NCBI RefSeq assembly: GCF_022347545.1
Contig: NZ_JAKREW010000007.1
Span: 120,466 to 184,465 of the forward strand
From: Terribium retamae
GTDB taxonomy: Bacteria > Pseudomonadota > Alphaproteobacteria > Rhizobiales > Rhizobiaceae
Length of the DNA: 64,000 nt
Direction: 5' to 3'
Below are positions 27,619 to 36,594 of this stretch, piece by piece. How positions within the stretch are numbered: the stretch's first letter is position 1; each line of letters begins with the position of its first letter. Both the position numbers and the translations under genes were made by a program. Below the pieces are notes generated by a model, which saw nothing but the letters and a program-made list of their open reading frames with translations, ran no database searches and was not told where the DNA came from.

Positions 27619-28320
27619 TTAGCCAACCGAAGCGGCGACCTTTGCGGCGATCTCCGCGACAAGGGCTGTATCTGCCGGCTTGCGCTCCTTTTTCGAGGCA
27701 ACGAGGCAGGCTTGCGATTTCAGCACGATGCCGTCCGAAAGGATCTTCAAATGGTTCGCTTTCAGCGTCGAACCGGTCGTGGTGATGTCGACGATGATGT
27801 CGGCGGAACCCGCCGCCGGCGCGCCCTCGGTCGCGCCCAGGCTTTCGACGATGCGGTAGACCTGGATGCCGTGCTTGGCGGTGAAGAACTGTTGTGTCAG
27901 CCGCCAATATTTGGTGGCAATGCGCAGCCGGCGGCCATGGCGCTGGCGGAAATCGGCGGCGACGTCGTCGAGATCGGCCATGGTGTCGACGTCGAACCAG
28001 ATATCGGGCACGGCCACGACGACATCGGCATGGCCGAAGCCGAGCCGTGCGGCGATCTCGGCACGCGACTGCCAGTCCGCCAGGTTCTCGCGCAGCAGAT
28101 CCTCGCCGGTGATGCCGAGGTCGACGGCCCCCTGCCCGATCTCGCCAGCGATCTCGGATGCTGACAGGAAAGCCACTTCGATGTCGTCGCGATCGGCAAT
28201 GCGGGCGTGATATTTGCGGTCGTCTTCCGGCAGGCTGACGGCAAGACCGGCCTTGGCCAGCACTTCCAACGCCTGTTCCTTCAACCGGCCCTTGGAGGGG
28301 ATCGCCAGCGTCACGGTCAT
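27619..28320 (-). CDS. hisG: ATP phosphoribosyltransferase, short form (HisG)
   Basis: 233 residues, the first enzyme of histidine synthesis (ATP + PRPP). It is the short HisG_S form, which lacks the C-terminal regulatory domain and requires HisZ. Conserved text includes [35 protein letters not shown] and [17 protein letters not shown], the PRPP-binding loop. It overlaps hisZ by 4 bp. The histidine feedback function is expected to reside in the HisG-HisZ complex. Confidence 0.96.
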   Translation of the reverse strand: MTVTLAIPSKGRLKEQALEVLAKAGLAVSLPEDDRKYHARIADRDDIEVAFLSASEIAGEIGQGAVDLGITGEDLLRENLADWQSRAEIAARLGFGHADVVVAVPDIWFDVDTMADLDDVAADFRQRHGRRLRIATKYWRLTQQFFTAKHGIQVYRIVESLGATEGAPAAGSADIIVDITTTGSTLKANHLKILSDGIVLKSQACLVASKKERKPADTALVAEIAAKVAASVG

Positions 28321-29435
28321 GATGCGTCACCTCGCAACGCCTCGATGCGGTCAAGCCAGACCGAGAAGCCGACGCCCGGAATCTGGCCCTTGGCGCCGAG
28401 CAGCGTCAGCAGGCGGTCATAGCGTCCGCCACCAACCAGCGGGCGTTCGCCATCACCGGATGCGATCTCGAAGACGAGACCCGTATAATAATCGAGCGGA
28501 CGGCCGAAAGCCGCATCATAATGGACCGCATCGCCCGTCAGGCCATGACCCGCGACCGCTTCGGCACGCGCGGCAAAGGTGTCGAGGGCGGAGCCAAGCG
28601 ACAGCCCTGCATCGGAAGCGAAAGCCTGCAAGGACTCGGCCGCCTGAAACAACGGCACATGGATAGCGAGAAAGGTCTTCAGGGCGGCGAAAGCCTCGTC
28701 TGAGAGCCTCACCGAACGCAGTTGCGCCTTCTCGATCAGCCGGCGCGCGATATCGGCCGGAGTCCGGCTGGCGGAAGCGGAAAAGCCGAGTTTTTCCATG
28801 TCGGCCGCGATATGCGTCGTCAGGGCGTCGAGGTCGGCATCCAGCGCCAGCGTGGCGACCGGCGACGGCAATTGGCCATTGCGCGGCGGATTGGCGAGAT
28901 CGGCAAGTGCAGTCTCCAGCATCGCCTTCGAGCCGAAGGCGCGGGCGAGCCGCATACGCCAGCCGCGCGGCAGGCCAAGTGCTGCCAGCACGGCCTCGAA
29001 AATCGCCTGGTCGCCAAGCGTGACCGAAAGCGCACGCTTCGGCAGCACCAATGACAGCAATGCATAGGCGTCGGCGACGCTGCGGGCATCGGCGGCGGCA
29101 GTGTCGCCATCGCCGAGATCCTCGATGCCGGCCTGGAAGAACTCGTTGCCGCCCTCGCGGCGCTGGCGGAAGACCTCGCCGAGATAGCCGTAGCGGCGCG
29201 GCGTACCCGCCTGGCTGGCGATATGGTCGAGGCAAACCGGAATGGTGAACTCGGGACGCAGGCAAAGCGTCTGCCCGGTCTCGCTTTCGGTCAGGAAGAT
29301 GCGACGGCGCAGGTCCTCGCCGGCCATGTCGAGGAACGGATCCGCAGGCTGCAGCACGGCGACGTCGACAAGGCCGACGCCACGCTGTTCCAGCAGCTTC
29401 ACAACATCGCCCGCAAAGGCAGGAGGCCCTCTCAT
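28317..29435 (-). CDS. hisZ: ATP phosphoribosyltransferase regulatory subunit HisZ
   Basis: 372 residues, a catalytically inactive HisS paralogue. Class II synthetase fold markers such as [38 protein letters not shown] and [14 protein letters not shown] are visible, but the anticodon-binding domain is missing. It binds HisG_S and confers activity and histidine feedback. Its start overlaps the VOC gene by 4 bp and its stop overlaps the hisG start by 4 bp. Confidence 0.95.
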   Translation of the reverse strand: MRGPPAFAGDVVKLLEQRGVGLVDVAVLQPADPFLDMAGEDLRRRIFLTESETGQTLCLRPEFTIPVCLDHIASQAGTPRRYGYLGEVFRQRREGGNEFFQAGIEDLGDGDTAAADARSVADAYALLSLVLPKRALSVTLGDQAIFEAVLAALGLPRGWRMRLARAFGSKAMLETALADLANPPRNGQLPSPVATLALDADLDALTTHIAADMEKLGFSASASRTPADIARRLIEKAQLRSVRLSDEAFAALKTFLAIHVPLFQAAESLQAFASDAGLSLGSALDTFAARAEAVAGHGLTGDAVHYDAAFGRPLDYYTGLVFEIASGDGERPLVGGGRYDRLLTLLGAKGQIPGVGFSVWLDRIEALRGDAS

Positions 29436-29800
29436 GGCGTCACCTTCTGCATCAGCTCGATGCGATTGCCGAACGGATCATAGACATGGATACGCTCATA
29501 ACCTTCGAGCGGCGCATCGGCTGCCGTCCGGTAGCCGGCCTGCGCCGCAGCCATTTCCAGCCGCTTCACATCGTCAACCAGGAAGGCCGGGTGCGCCTTT
29601 GCGGCGGCATGAAAATCGGGATCGACGCCGAGATGCACCTTGACCGCAGCGCTTTCGAACCAGCAGCCGCCCCGCCTGGCAAGATCCTCGGGCTTCGCCA
29701 CTTCAGTCAGGCCCAGTATGCCGGCGTAGAATGCGCGCGCATCGGACTCGCGCCCGGCCGGCATGGCAAGCTGGACGTGATCGATGGCAAGCAGGGTCAT
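29432..29800 (-). CDS. VOC-family (glyoxalase/dioxygenase-like) protein
   Basis: 122 residues: one vicinal-oxygen-chelate unit, starting [20 protein letters not shown] with [19 protein letters not shown] and ending [14 protein letters not shown]. Metal ligands typical of the fold (His in IDHVQLAMP, Glu in RIELMQ) are present. Substrate unknown; family members include glyoxalases, dioxygenases and antibiotic-binding proteins. It is locked between hisS and hisZ with 4-bp overlaps on both sides, which is unusual for an enzyme without an obvious role in histidine metabolism. Confidence 0.88.
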   Translation of the reverse strand: MTLLAIDHVQLAMPAGRESDARAFYAGILGLTEVAKPEDLARRGGCWFESAAVKVHLGVDPDFHAAAKAHPAFLVDDVKRLEMAAAQAGYRTAADAPLEGYERIHVYDPFGNRIELMQKVTP

Positions 29801-31296
29801 TGGCGCTCGGCGGCCTGCGCGGCCAGGATCTTCTTCACCTCTGCGACCAGATCGGCTTCCTTCACCGTGACCTGGCCCGGCCGTGCTTCCTTGTATTCGG
29901 CATGATCGGCGATCGCCGCCGCCTGCCTGGCGCCTTCGATCAGATCCTTGAGCTGCACCTCGCCGGCATCACGTTCGCTCGAACCCTGGATGACGGCGAT
30001 CGGCGAACCGCGCCGGTCGGCATATTTCAGCTGCGCCTTCATGCCGGCACCGCCGAGATAAAGTTCGGCGCGGATGCCTGCCTGGCGCAGTTCGGACACC
30101 ATCTTCTGGTAGCGGCCGAGGCTTTCCGTGTCCTTGTCCATGACCAGCACGACCACCGGCTGCACCACATCCGACGTGTCGAGCTTGCCGAGGTTCTTCA
30201 GCGCCGTCATCAGGCGCGAGACGCCAATGGAGAAGCCCGTCGCCGGCACCGGCTCGCCGCGGAAGCGCGAAACCAGACCGTCGTAACGTCCGCCACCGCC
30301 GACCGAACCGAAACGCACGATCTTGCCTTCGTCATTGGGAATCTCGGCCAGCAACTCGGCCTCATAGACCGGGCCGGTGTAATATTCGAGGCCACGCACG
30401 ACGGAAGGATCGATCTTCACCCGTTCGTCGAGATAACCGGCAGCCGCGACCATGGCGCCGATATCCTGCAACTCCTGCACGCCTTCGGCGCCGCGTTCCG
30501 AGCCTGCGACGGCAGCACGCATCTTGGCCAGCGTGTCGGCAAGATCGCCGGTGCCTGGCGCGGTCAAAAGCAGCACGCGGTCGGCCTGTGCATCATCCAG
30601 TCCGGCGCCCTTGGTGAAGTCGCCGCTCTCGTCGAGGCGCCCTTTGCCAAGCAGTGCGCGCACGCCGTCCGGCCCGACCTTGTCGAGCTTGTCGATAGCG
30701 CGCAGCACGGTGAGCCGGCGGCCGGCATTGTCGTCGCCGCCAAGACCGATCGCTTCCAGCACCCCGTCGAGCACCTTGCGGTTGTTGACGCGGACGGCGT
30801 AGTCGCCGCGCTTGATGCCCAGCGCTTCCATCACATCGGCCATCATCATGGCCATCTCGGCATCCGCTGCAACGCCCGGCGTGCCGATCGTGTCGGCGTC
30901 GAACTGCATGAACTGGCGGAAACGGCCGGGGCCAGGCTTTTCATTGCGGAAGACCCAGCCCGACCGATAGCTGCGATAAGGCTTCGGCAGGCGCTCGTAA
31001 TTCTCGGCGACGAAACGCGCCGTCGGTGCGGTCAGGTCATAGCGCAGCGACAGCCACTGCTCGTCGTCGTCCTGGAAAGAGAAGACCCCTTCATTCGGAC
31101 GGTCCTGATCCGGCAGGAACTTGCCGAGCGCATCAGTGTATTCGATCAGCGGCTGGTCGACCGGCTCGAAACCGTAGAGCTCGTAGACCGAACGGATGGT
31201 CGCCATCATCTTCTCGACGGCGCGGATGTCCTCGGCGCTGCGGTCGACAAGGCCGCGCGGCAGCCGCGCCTTCATCTTTTCCGGTTTGTCGGCCAT
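29797..31296 (-). CDS. hisS: Histidyl-tRNA synthetase
   Basis: 499 residues from the ATG at 31296; upstream open codons are not conserved. It is a class II synthetase with motif 2 [20 protein letters not shown], the histidine-specific loop [13 protein letters not shown], the motif 3 region [11 protein letters not shown] and a C-terminal anticodon-binding domain ([33 protein letters not shown]). The arrangement hisS-VOC-hisZ-hisG puts the synthetase, its paralogue HisZ and HisG in one transcript. Confidence 0.96.
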   Translation of the reverse strand: MADKPEKMKARLPRGLVDRSAEDIRAVEKMMATIRSVYELYGFEPVDQPLIEYTDALGKFLPDQDRPNEGVFSFQDDDEQWLSLRYDLTAPTARFVAENYERLPKPYRSYRSGWVFRNEKPGPGRFRQFMQFDADTIGTPGVAADAEMAMMMADVMEALGIKRGDYAVRVNNRKVLDGVLEAIGLGGDDNAGRRLTVLRAIDKLDKVGPDGVRALLGKGRLDESGDFTKGAGLDDAQADRVLLLTAPGTGDLADTLAKMRAAVAGSERGAEGVQELQDIGAMVAAAGYLDERVKIDPSVVRGLEYYTGPVYEAELLAEIPNDEGKIVRFGSVGGGGRYDGLVSRFRGEPVPATGFSIGVSRLMTALKNLGKLDTSDVVQPVVVLVMDKDTESLGRYQKMVSELRQAGIRAELYLGGAGMKAQLKYADRRGSPIAVIQGSSERDAGEVQLKDLIEGARQAAAIADHAEYKEARPGQVTVKEADLVAEVKKILAAQAAERQ

Positions 31297-31585
31297 GGTC
31301 GTGAACTCGCTGTCGATGGTGCAGGCATGTCGAAAACTGCCGCTTTCGCGGCGCGGTTGTCCTAGCCGATGCAGGCAGGTGCGGCAAGCGTTTGCCGGAG
31401 ACAACATTTTTGCACCCTGGTAGTGGTTTTCGCCACGGCAAATCGCCGAAAAGCAGCCTGGCTAACCACTCGTCAACCATTGCGGCCAAATGCGCTGAAA
31501 ACGCTCCAATTTGGCCATTATCGCGGCATGGTGCCGACATAATCCTCGCCGATAAGCCCCTTGAAACCAATGGCTTGCACTGAAA

Positions 31586-31831
31586 ATGGCAACGGCGCGG
31601 AAAATCGAGCTTCTGGACGAACCGGTCATGACCGCGCAGGTGATACCGCTGCGCCGCCCCGAAGTCGCCGCGTCCGCCATCAGCCAGCAAGCCGGCCCCT
31701 TCGAGGTACCGACCGCCGAACGCAAAAGTTCCGGTATCGGCGACGTCCTGATCACCGGCCTGCTGGTCATCTATCCGGCCCTCGCCACGATCACCGCGAT
31801 CGTCATCGGCCTGATGCTATCGCGCGGCTGA
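31586..31831 (+). CDS. Small single-span membrane protein, function unknown
   Basis: 81 residues. A polar N-terminal half of about 50 residues (RKIELLDEPVMTAQVIPLRR) precedes one hydrophobic helix (ITGLLVIYPALATITAIVIG) at 57-76 and a short SRG end. It is predicted to be in the inner membrane with the N-terminus in the cytosol. It lies in the 650-bp gap between hisS and the DUF389 gene and has the third-position G/C bias of its neighbours. No family is recognised. Confidence 0.6.
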   Translation: MATARKIELLDEPVMTAQVIPLRRPEVAASAISQQAGPFEVPTAERKSSGIGDVLITGLLVIYPALATITAIVIGLMLSRG

Positions 31832-31943
31832 GTCCGGCGTAGGAGTGCGGCCAAGCTGGACAGCATTGGCGGGGTGAGGCATCCATGCACCGCGGGTTTA
31901 GCCCGGATGAACCTCGCGATTCGTCGATAAGAGAGCATTGCCG

Positions 31944-32921
31944 ATGCTTCAGGTCCGCGTGCTTACCCCACGCCAAAGCTGCGAAGCCGCCATCAAGGCA
32001 ATCGAGGCCGACCCAACCACGGCCAATCTGGTGGTCCTGCGCGGTGCAGCACTGGAAGGCAAAGGCGATGTGCTGCTTTTCGATGTGGCACGGGAAACCG
32101 TTAATGCCATCGTCGATGCGCTGCGCTCCCTCGGCATCGAAAAAACCGGCTCGATATCGCTGCATGACAGTGTGACGGTGGTTTCCGAGGCGGCCGACCG
32201 GGCGGAAGCCGCGGCAGGCGGCCATCCGGCCGACGCCGTGATATGGGACGAGATCGAGGATCAAGCACGGGAAGATGCCGATCTCTCATGGTCGTTCCTG
32301 ACTTTCCTGGTTCTGGCCACGCTTATCGCCAGCATCGGCCGCTACGTCGACCAGCCCATCCTCATCATCGGAGCCATGGTGGTCGGACCGGACTTCGCGC
32401 CGGTAGCGGCGATCTGCCTGGCGATTGCCCGACGCCGCTGGTCGCTGCTGCGCCCTGCGACCATCACGCTGCTGGGCGGCTTTGCGCTGGCCGCCGCCAT
32501 CGCCTGGCTTGGCTGGGCGGGCGCCTATGCGGCCGGTTTTGTCGATTTTGCCGCCGCGACCACAGGGCCGCAGACCCAGTTCATCGTCAAGCCGGACGCG
32601 TGGTCGTTCATCATAGCGCTGCTGGCGGGCTGTGCCGGCGTGCTCTCGCTGACGGCAGCCAAGTCATCCGCCCTGGTCGGCGTCTTCATTTCCATCACCA
32701 CCGTCCCGGCTGTCGGAACGATAGCGCTCACGCTCGCAGTGGGGGCTTGGGATGAAGCCTGGGCTGCGCTGGTGCAGCTTGCGGTCAATATTGTCGGCAT
32801 GATCATAGCTGGCACGGCCACGCTCATGGTGCAGCAACGCACGCTGCATCATCCGCGGAAAAGCCTGGTGAGAGAAGCCCGACGCCGGCAAGTCAAGCGG
32901 GCAGCGAAACGGCGCAGCTGA
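31944..32921 (+). CDS. DUF389-family membrane protein
   Basis: 325 residues from the ATG at 31944; an in-frame TTG six bases earlier is weaker. A soluble ferredoxin-like N-terminal part of about 115 residues is followed by five or six membrane helices with the family motif IGRYVDQPILIIGAMVVGPD and the later ALAAGCAGVLSLTAAKSSAL-like segment, read here as ALLAGCAGVLSLTAAKSSAL. DUF389 proteins have no established function; a transport role has been proposed. The C-terminus is strongly basic (RREARRRQVKRAAKRRS-like). No operon partner is apparent. Confidence 0.85.
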   Translation: MLQVRVLTPRQSCEAAIKAIEADPTTANLVVLRGAALEGKGDVLLFDVARETVNAIVDALRSLGIEKTGSISLHDSVTVVSEAADRAEAAAGGHPADAVIWDEIEDQAREDADLSWSFLTFLVLATLIASIGRYVDQPILIIGAMVVGPDFAPVAAICLAIARRRWSLLRPATITLLGGFALAAAIAWLGWAGAYAAGFVDFAAATTGPQTQFIVKPDAWSFIIALLAGCAGVLSLTAAKSSALVGVFISITTVPAVGTIALTLAVGAWDEAWAALVQLAVNIVGMIIAGTATLMVQQRTLHHPRKSLVREARRRQVKRAAKRRS

Positions 32922-32993
32922 GGAGCTCCCGAGCGGCCGTGGCATCCAGAGCATACCGACGAAACGGAATGGCCCTCGATGCCCCTCTTCTTG

Positions 32994-33148
32994 TTTGACG
33001 CAATTCCGGCCGCAAACCGCTGCGCATTTTGCTGGAATTGTTCTAGAGCATTTTGTAGCCGAGCGGAATCACTTGGCGTTACAAAAATGCGACGAAAACA
33101 AAAACTTAGAGCGTTTCCGCGTTTCCGTGAAAAACGGAAACGCTCGAG
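32994..33148. repeat. Dispersed palindromic repeat (CTAGAGCATTTTGTAGCC family), copy 1
   Basis: A segment opening TTGACGCAATTCCGGCC continues with CTAGAGCATTTTGTAGCC and ends with the hairpin GCGTTTCCG...CGGAAACGC. From 33042 on it is closely similar to 36035-36131. A short partial copy of its first part (GACGCAATTGCGGACGG) is at about 61192. The last 43 bp lie inside the 3' end of tag. Confidence 0.8.
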
Positions 33149-33780
33149 GCAGGTCGCGTGAGCCGCGCCCGCTCCGCCTCCACTTCGGAACGGCAGAAAC
33201 AGCCCTCGATGTGGTCATTGACCATGCCCATAGCCTGCATGAAGGCATAGACGGTGGTCGGACCGACGAATGTCCAGCCGCGCTTCTTCAATTCCTTCGA
33301 GATGCGCGTCGACACGGCCGTGGTCGGATTGGCGCGCAGATGGGCGATGTCGACCACCTCTGGCCGCTGATCGGGCTCCGGTTCGAATTTCCAGAACCAG
33401 GCGGCAAGCGATCCCGCTTCCTTCACCAGTTCCTGTGCTCGCTTGGCGTTGTTGATGGTGGAGACGATCTTGCCGCGATGCCGGATGATGCCGGCATTGG
33501 TCAGCAAACGCTCGACATCGGCATCGGTGAACCGCGCAACCTTGTCGAAATCGAAGCCTTCGAACGCTTCGCGGAAGGCCTCGCGCTTGCGCAGGATGGT
33601 CAGCCAGGACAGTCCCGACTGGAATCCTTCGAGGCAGATCTTCTCGAACAGCCTGCGGTCGCTGGTTACCGGCCGACCCCATTCATGGTCATGATAATGC
33701 TGGTAGTCGGGCAGGTTGCCGTGCCAGGCACACCGGGTGATCCCGTCTGCACCGGTGATCAAACCATTGTTGTCGTTCAT
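33106..33780 (-). CDS. tag: DNA-3-methyladenine glycosylase I
   Basis: 224 residues. It removes 3-methyladenine from alkylated DNA as the first step of base excision repair. The zinc-snap residues are visible: Cys in GITRCAWHG and the C-terminal His and Cys in NDHIEGCFC. The helix-hairpin-helix region is RLLTNAGIIRHRGKIVSTIN and the substrate pocket includes EGFQSGLSWLTILRKREAFR. The last 14-15 residues and the stop come from a dispersed palindromic repeat, so the C-terminal tail was probably replaced when the repeat arrived. The core enzyme looks complete. Confidence 0.94.
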   Translation of the reverse strand: MNDNNGLITGADGITRCAWHGNLPDYQHYHDHEWGRPVTSDRRLFEKICLEGFQSGLSWLTILRKREAFREAFEGFDFDKVARFTDADVERLLTNAGIIRHRGKIVSTINNAKRAQELVKEAGSLAAWFWKFEPEPDQRPEVVDIAHLRANPTTAVSTRISKELKKRGWTFVGPTTVYAFMQAMGMVNDHIEGCFCRSEVEAERARLTRPASSVSVFHGNAETL

Positions 33781-33994
33781 CTGGGATCCATTCGTTAACG
33801 CCTGGAAGACGTGCTTTACCGCGGCTTTACCAGATTCCTGAACCGGCCGGTAACCACACCAAAAGGTTTACTGACAAAGCGGCATTTTAAGCGTCGCGAT
33901 TCACCATTCGCTTGCCGGCTGCGGACAACATGCCGATCGAAGCCGCGAGGAACACCCGTTTCCTGCGCGGTACGACGATCGAGTTGAGAGTCCC

Positions 33995-34807
33995 ATGCGA
34001 ACAACCATGAGAAAGCTGTTTCTGCCCTTGTTCGGCGCGATCGGCGCGCTGGCGGCGATTGCCACCCCTGCCCTTGCCAATGACCGTTATGCCGAGCGCC
34101 CGCCGGTGATGGTGAGCCCCGATCTTTCGGCGCCTTGGGTCACGCAGCTCGGACGCGCGCCGGGCGTGGTGCGCTCGAGCCGTGGCTACGCAGTTCAGCC
34201 GCAGGTGCGTTACCGTCAGGTTGCTCCACAGGGACAATATTACGGCCAGCCGCGTGTTCAGTATCGCCAGCCGCAGGCAGGAACCGACCGTATCCGTACC
34301 GCTGCCGTGCCGGGCCAGCAGATGAGGCGAAAGGCGGCGCGGCCGCAGATCAACCCGATCTATCTGCCGCAGGAGGTTGCCTTCGACGGCAAGGAAAAGC
34401 CGGGCACCATCGTCATCGATACCACGCAGAACTTCCTCTATCTGGTGGGGGAAGGCGGCAAGGCACGCCGCTACGGCGTCGGCACCGGCAAGCCGGGCTT
34501 CGAATGGGCCGGTACCCACAAGGTCAGCCAGAAGCGCGAGTGGCCGGATTGGCGCCCGCCGAGCGAAATGATCGCACGTGAAAAGGCCAAGGGCCGCTAC
34601 CTGCCGACCTTCCTGGCCGGCGGCATCGAGAACCCGCTCGGCGCCCGCGCGCTCTATCTCGGCTCGACACTCTACCGCATCCACGGCACGAACCAACCCT
34701 GGACCATCGGCGGCGCCGTCTCCTCCGGCTGCATCCGCATGCGCAACGAAGATGTTGTCGACCTCTATGACCGGGTCAAGGTAGGCACGACGGTCGTCGT
34801 GATGTAA
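33995..34807 (+). CDS. Exported L,D-transpeptidase (YkuD domain)
   Basis: 270 residues. A signal peptide (MRKLFLPLFGAIGALAAIAT, cut after ALAN) is followed by a low-complexity linker rich in Gln, Tyr and Arg (YRQVAPQGQYYGQPRVQYRQ). The YkuD catalytic domain spans residues 125-270, with the motif HGTNQP, then SSGCIRMRNEDVVDLYDRV holding the nucleophile Cys. Such enzymes form 3-3 cross-links or attach lipoproteins or outer-membrane proteins to peptidoglycan. It stands alone, followed by a terminator. Alternative start ATG at 34007. Confidence 0.9.
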   Translation: MRTTMRKLFLPLFGAIGALAAIATPALANDRYAERPPVMVSPDLSAPWVTQLGRAPGVVRSSRGYAVQPQVRYRQVAPQGQYYGQPRVQYRQPQAGTDRIRTAAVPGQQMRRKAARPQINPIYLPQEVAFDGKEKPGTIVIDTTQNFLYLVGEGGKARRYGVGTGKPGFEWAGTHKVSQKREWPDWRPPSEMIAREKAKGRYLPTFLAGGIENPLGARALYLGSTLYRIHGTNQPWTIGGAVSSGCIRMRNEDVVDLYDRVKVGTTVVVM

Positions 34808-34887
34808 AGTTTTCGCGCTGAGTCGGCCTTGCTTGCCGGCCGATGAGATAACGGGGGACGGGCCTTGTGGGGACATGGCCAGTCCGG

Positions 34888-34926
34888 AAAGGGCAGCCGG
34901 TTAAACCGCGCTGCCCTTTCTGTTTT
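34888..34926 (+). terminator. Rho-independent terminator after the L,D-transpeptidase gene
   Basis: Stem AAAGGGCAGC / GCTGCCCTTT with a 12-nt loop, followed by CTGTTTTGCCTTTT. It lies 80 bp after the stop codon. Confidence 0.8.
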
Positions 34927-35105
34927 GCCTTTTGACCGATTTTTGACCGCCAGAGGCCATAATCGACTAAGGCAGGACGGATTCAGCCTCCCAACGGCGG
35001 CATTCTCCTGCTATGTCGCCCGCAAACGCAGAGCGCCGCGCATCCAATCGGGACGCGCAAAGGACGCCCTGGCACTTTGAAGCGTCAGAATCCGGAAGTT
35101 TGCCC

Positions 35106-36032
35106 ATGTCCACCACCGACAGCCGCTACCTGAAGGGTGGCCCAGTCGCCAAACGCATCATCGAAAGCGTCCGCATCGCCGCCGAAGAAGCGCGTGCCGA
35201 AGGCTTCCCGGCGAAGCTGGTCTCGATCACCGTCGGCGACGTCGACGCTGTCGACGTCTATGTGCGCAACCAGCGCGCCAAGGCAGCCCAGGCCGGCATC
35301 GATTTCGAAGAACGCCGGTTCCCGGCCGACGTCACCGCGCGCGAGCTCGAGGCCGCGATTCACGGCATGAATGCTGATCCACGCGTTACCGGCATCATTA
35401 TCCAGCGCCCGGTGCCCAAGCACATCCCGGTCAAGGCGCTGCAGAGCGCGGTGCATCCGCTAAAAGACGTCGAGGGCATGCATCCGGCCTCGATCGGCAA
35501 CATCGTCTACAACCAGCTCGACCTGGCCCCTTGTACGGCGGCCGCCTCGGTCGAACTGCTCAAGGAAACCGGGCTCGATCTGAAGGGGCTCGAAGTCGTG
35601 GTCGTCGGCCATTCCGAGATCGTCGGCAAGCCGATCGCTTTCCTGCTGATGAGCGAAGGCGCCACCGTCACCGTCTGCCACCACATGACGCGTTCGCTGG
35701 CGGTGCATGCGCGCCGGGCCGATGCGCTGTTCGTGGCGGTCGGCAAGCCGCGCCTGATCAAGGCCGACATGGTGAAGCCGGGTGCCGCCGTCATCGACAT
35801 CGGCATCAATTCCGAGACGCTGCCGGACGGCACCACCCGCATCGTCGGCGACGTCGACACCGAAAGCGTCAAGGACGTCGCGTCCTGGATCACGCCGGTG
35901 CCGGGTGGCGTCGGCCCGATCACCGTTTCGATCCTGCTGCGCAACACCATGGTGGCGCTCAACCGCCAGCGCGAGCTCTACCGCGCCAGCTACGCCGTCG
36001 GCGAACAGCCTGGCCAGATCGCCGCGGAATAG
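35106..36032 (+). CDS. folD: FolD-like methylenetetrahydrofolate dehydrogenase with altered cyclohydrolase residues
   Basis: 308 residues from the ATG at 35106. The full FolD architecture is visible: N-terminal catalytic lobe, Rossmann lobe (VVVVGHSEIVGKPIAFLLMS) and the signature TPVPGGVGPITVSILLRNT. FolD normally oxidises methylene-THF to methenyl-THF and hydrolyses that to 10-formyl-THF. Here the active-site Lys two turns after Tyr52 is Gln56 (VYVRNQRAKAA), and the Asp of KDVDG is Glu123 (KDVEG); Gln100 is kept but QLPLP is QRPVP. Loss or reduction of cyclohydrolase activity is likely. It may be a paralogue specialised for the dehydrogenase step. Whether a canonical FolD exists elsewhere cannot be seen here. 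Confidence 0.88.
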   Translation: MSTTDSRYLKGGPVAKRIIESVRIAAEEARAEGFPAKLVSITVGDVDAVDVYVRNQRAKAAQAGIDFEERRFPADVTARELEAAIHGMNADPRVTGIIIQRPVPKHIPVKALQSAVHPLKDVEGMHPASIGNIVYNQLDLAPCTAAASVELLKETGLDLKGLEVVVVGHSEIVGKPIAFLLMSEGATVTVCHHMTRSLAVHARRADALFVAVGKPRLIKADMVKPGAAVIDIGINSETLPDGTTRIVGDVDTESVKDVASWITPVPGGVGPITVSILLRNTMVALNRQRELYRASYAVGEQPGQIAAE

Positions 36033-36034
36033 GG

Positions 36035-36131
36035 CTAGAGCATTTTGTAGCCAAGTGGAATCACTTGGCGTTACAAAAATGCGGCGAAAACAAACCCTTA
36101 GAGCGTTCCGTGGAAAACGGAAACGCTCTAG
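36035..36131. repeat. Dispersed palindromic repeat (CTAGAGCATTTTGTAGCC family), copy 2
   Basis: Starts CTAGAGCATTTTGTAGCC two bases after the folD stop and ends with GAGCGTTCCG...CGGAAACGCTCTAGA. It is closely similar to 33042-33148 with a few deletions. Its last four bases overlap the stop codon of the frameshifted gene on the other strand. Confidence 0.8.
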
Positions 36132-36452
36132 ACGAGGCCGAAGGTCCCGCGGCTGTCGCTCCTCAGCGGCTGCCAGACTTGGATGTCGCGCGGCCCTTCC
36201 AGAACCTCGTCCAGCGCAGCGTGCCATTCCTCCCGATAGGGGCGCTTTCAGTTGCACGTCGAGCACGTCCTGATGCTCGACCCAAGTCTCGTGCAATAAA
36301 AACCGCAGCGGATCTTCCGGATCCTGATGCAAGGTAGCCGAGATGAACATCTCTTCATGGCGCATCGCATCGAGGACCCCATCGAGCAGGGTCGTGAATC
36401 GCTCTCGATGCTGCGAGCGGACGCGAAAGCCGATGATATAAGTGATGGCCAT
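36128..36452 (-). pseudogene. Antibiotic-biosynthesis-monooxygenase (ABM/YgiN-like) gene with a one-base frameshift
   Basis: The first 70 codons give a normal ABM-domain N-terminus: AITYIIGFRVRSQHRERFTT, then MRHEEMFISATLHQDPEDPL and RFLLHETWVEHQDVLDVQLK. At the C4 run (36239-36242 as G4 on the plus strand) the frame is lost. Removing one base restores PYREEWHAALDEVLEGPRDI, QVWQPLRSDSRGTFGLV and a stop at 36128, giving 107 residues. These small dimeric proteins act as quinol or anthrone oxygenases. A sequencing or assembly error in the homopolymer would also explain it, so the gene may be intact in the organism. Confidence 0.75.
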
Positions 36453-36594
36453 TTGCTGCTCCTTGCCGTCGGGTGATCCCCGACAGGCTTAAGAATGGCA
36501 GATCGTCCGGCAGCAACAATAACCCCGGGGGTAATCAAAGCGCGCGGCCGCGTCCGCCAGCCCAGGCAAGACGGACGCTTCTTCGACGCCGGGA

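Noticed and set aside
27521..28354. N-terminal extension of the acyl-CoA synthetase frame into the his genes
   Set aside because: The additional 278 codons lie in hisG in another frame, and a strong AGGAGGAGG site precedes the ATG at 27520.
29731..31365. 544-codon frame opposite hisS
   Set aside because: Shadow of hisS, which has all class II synthetase motifs.
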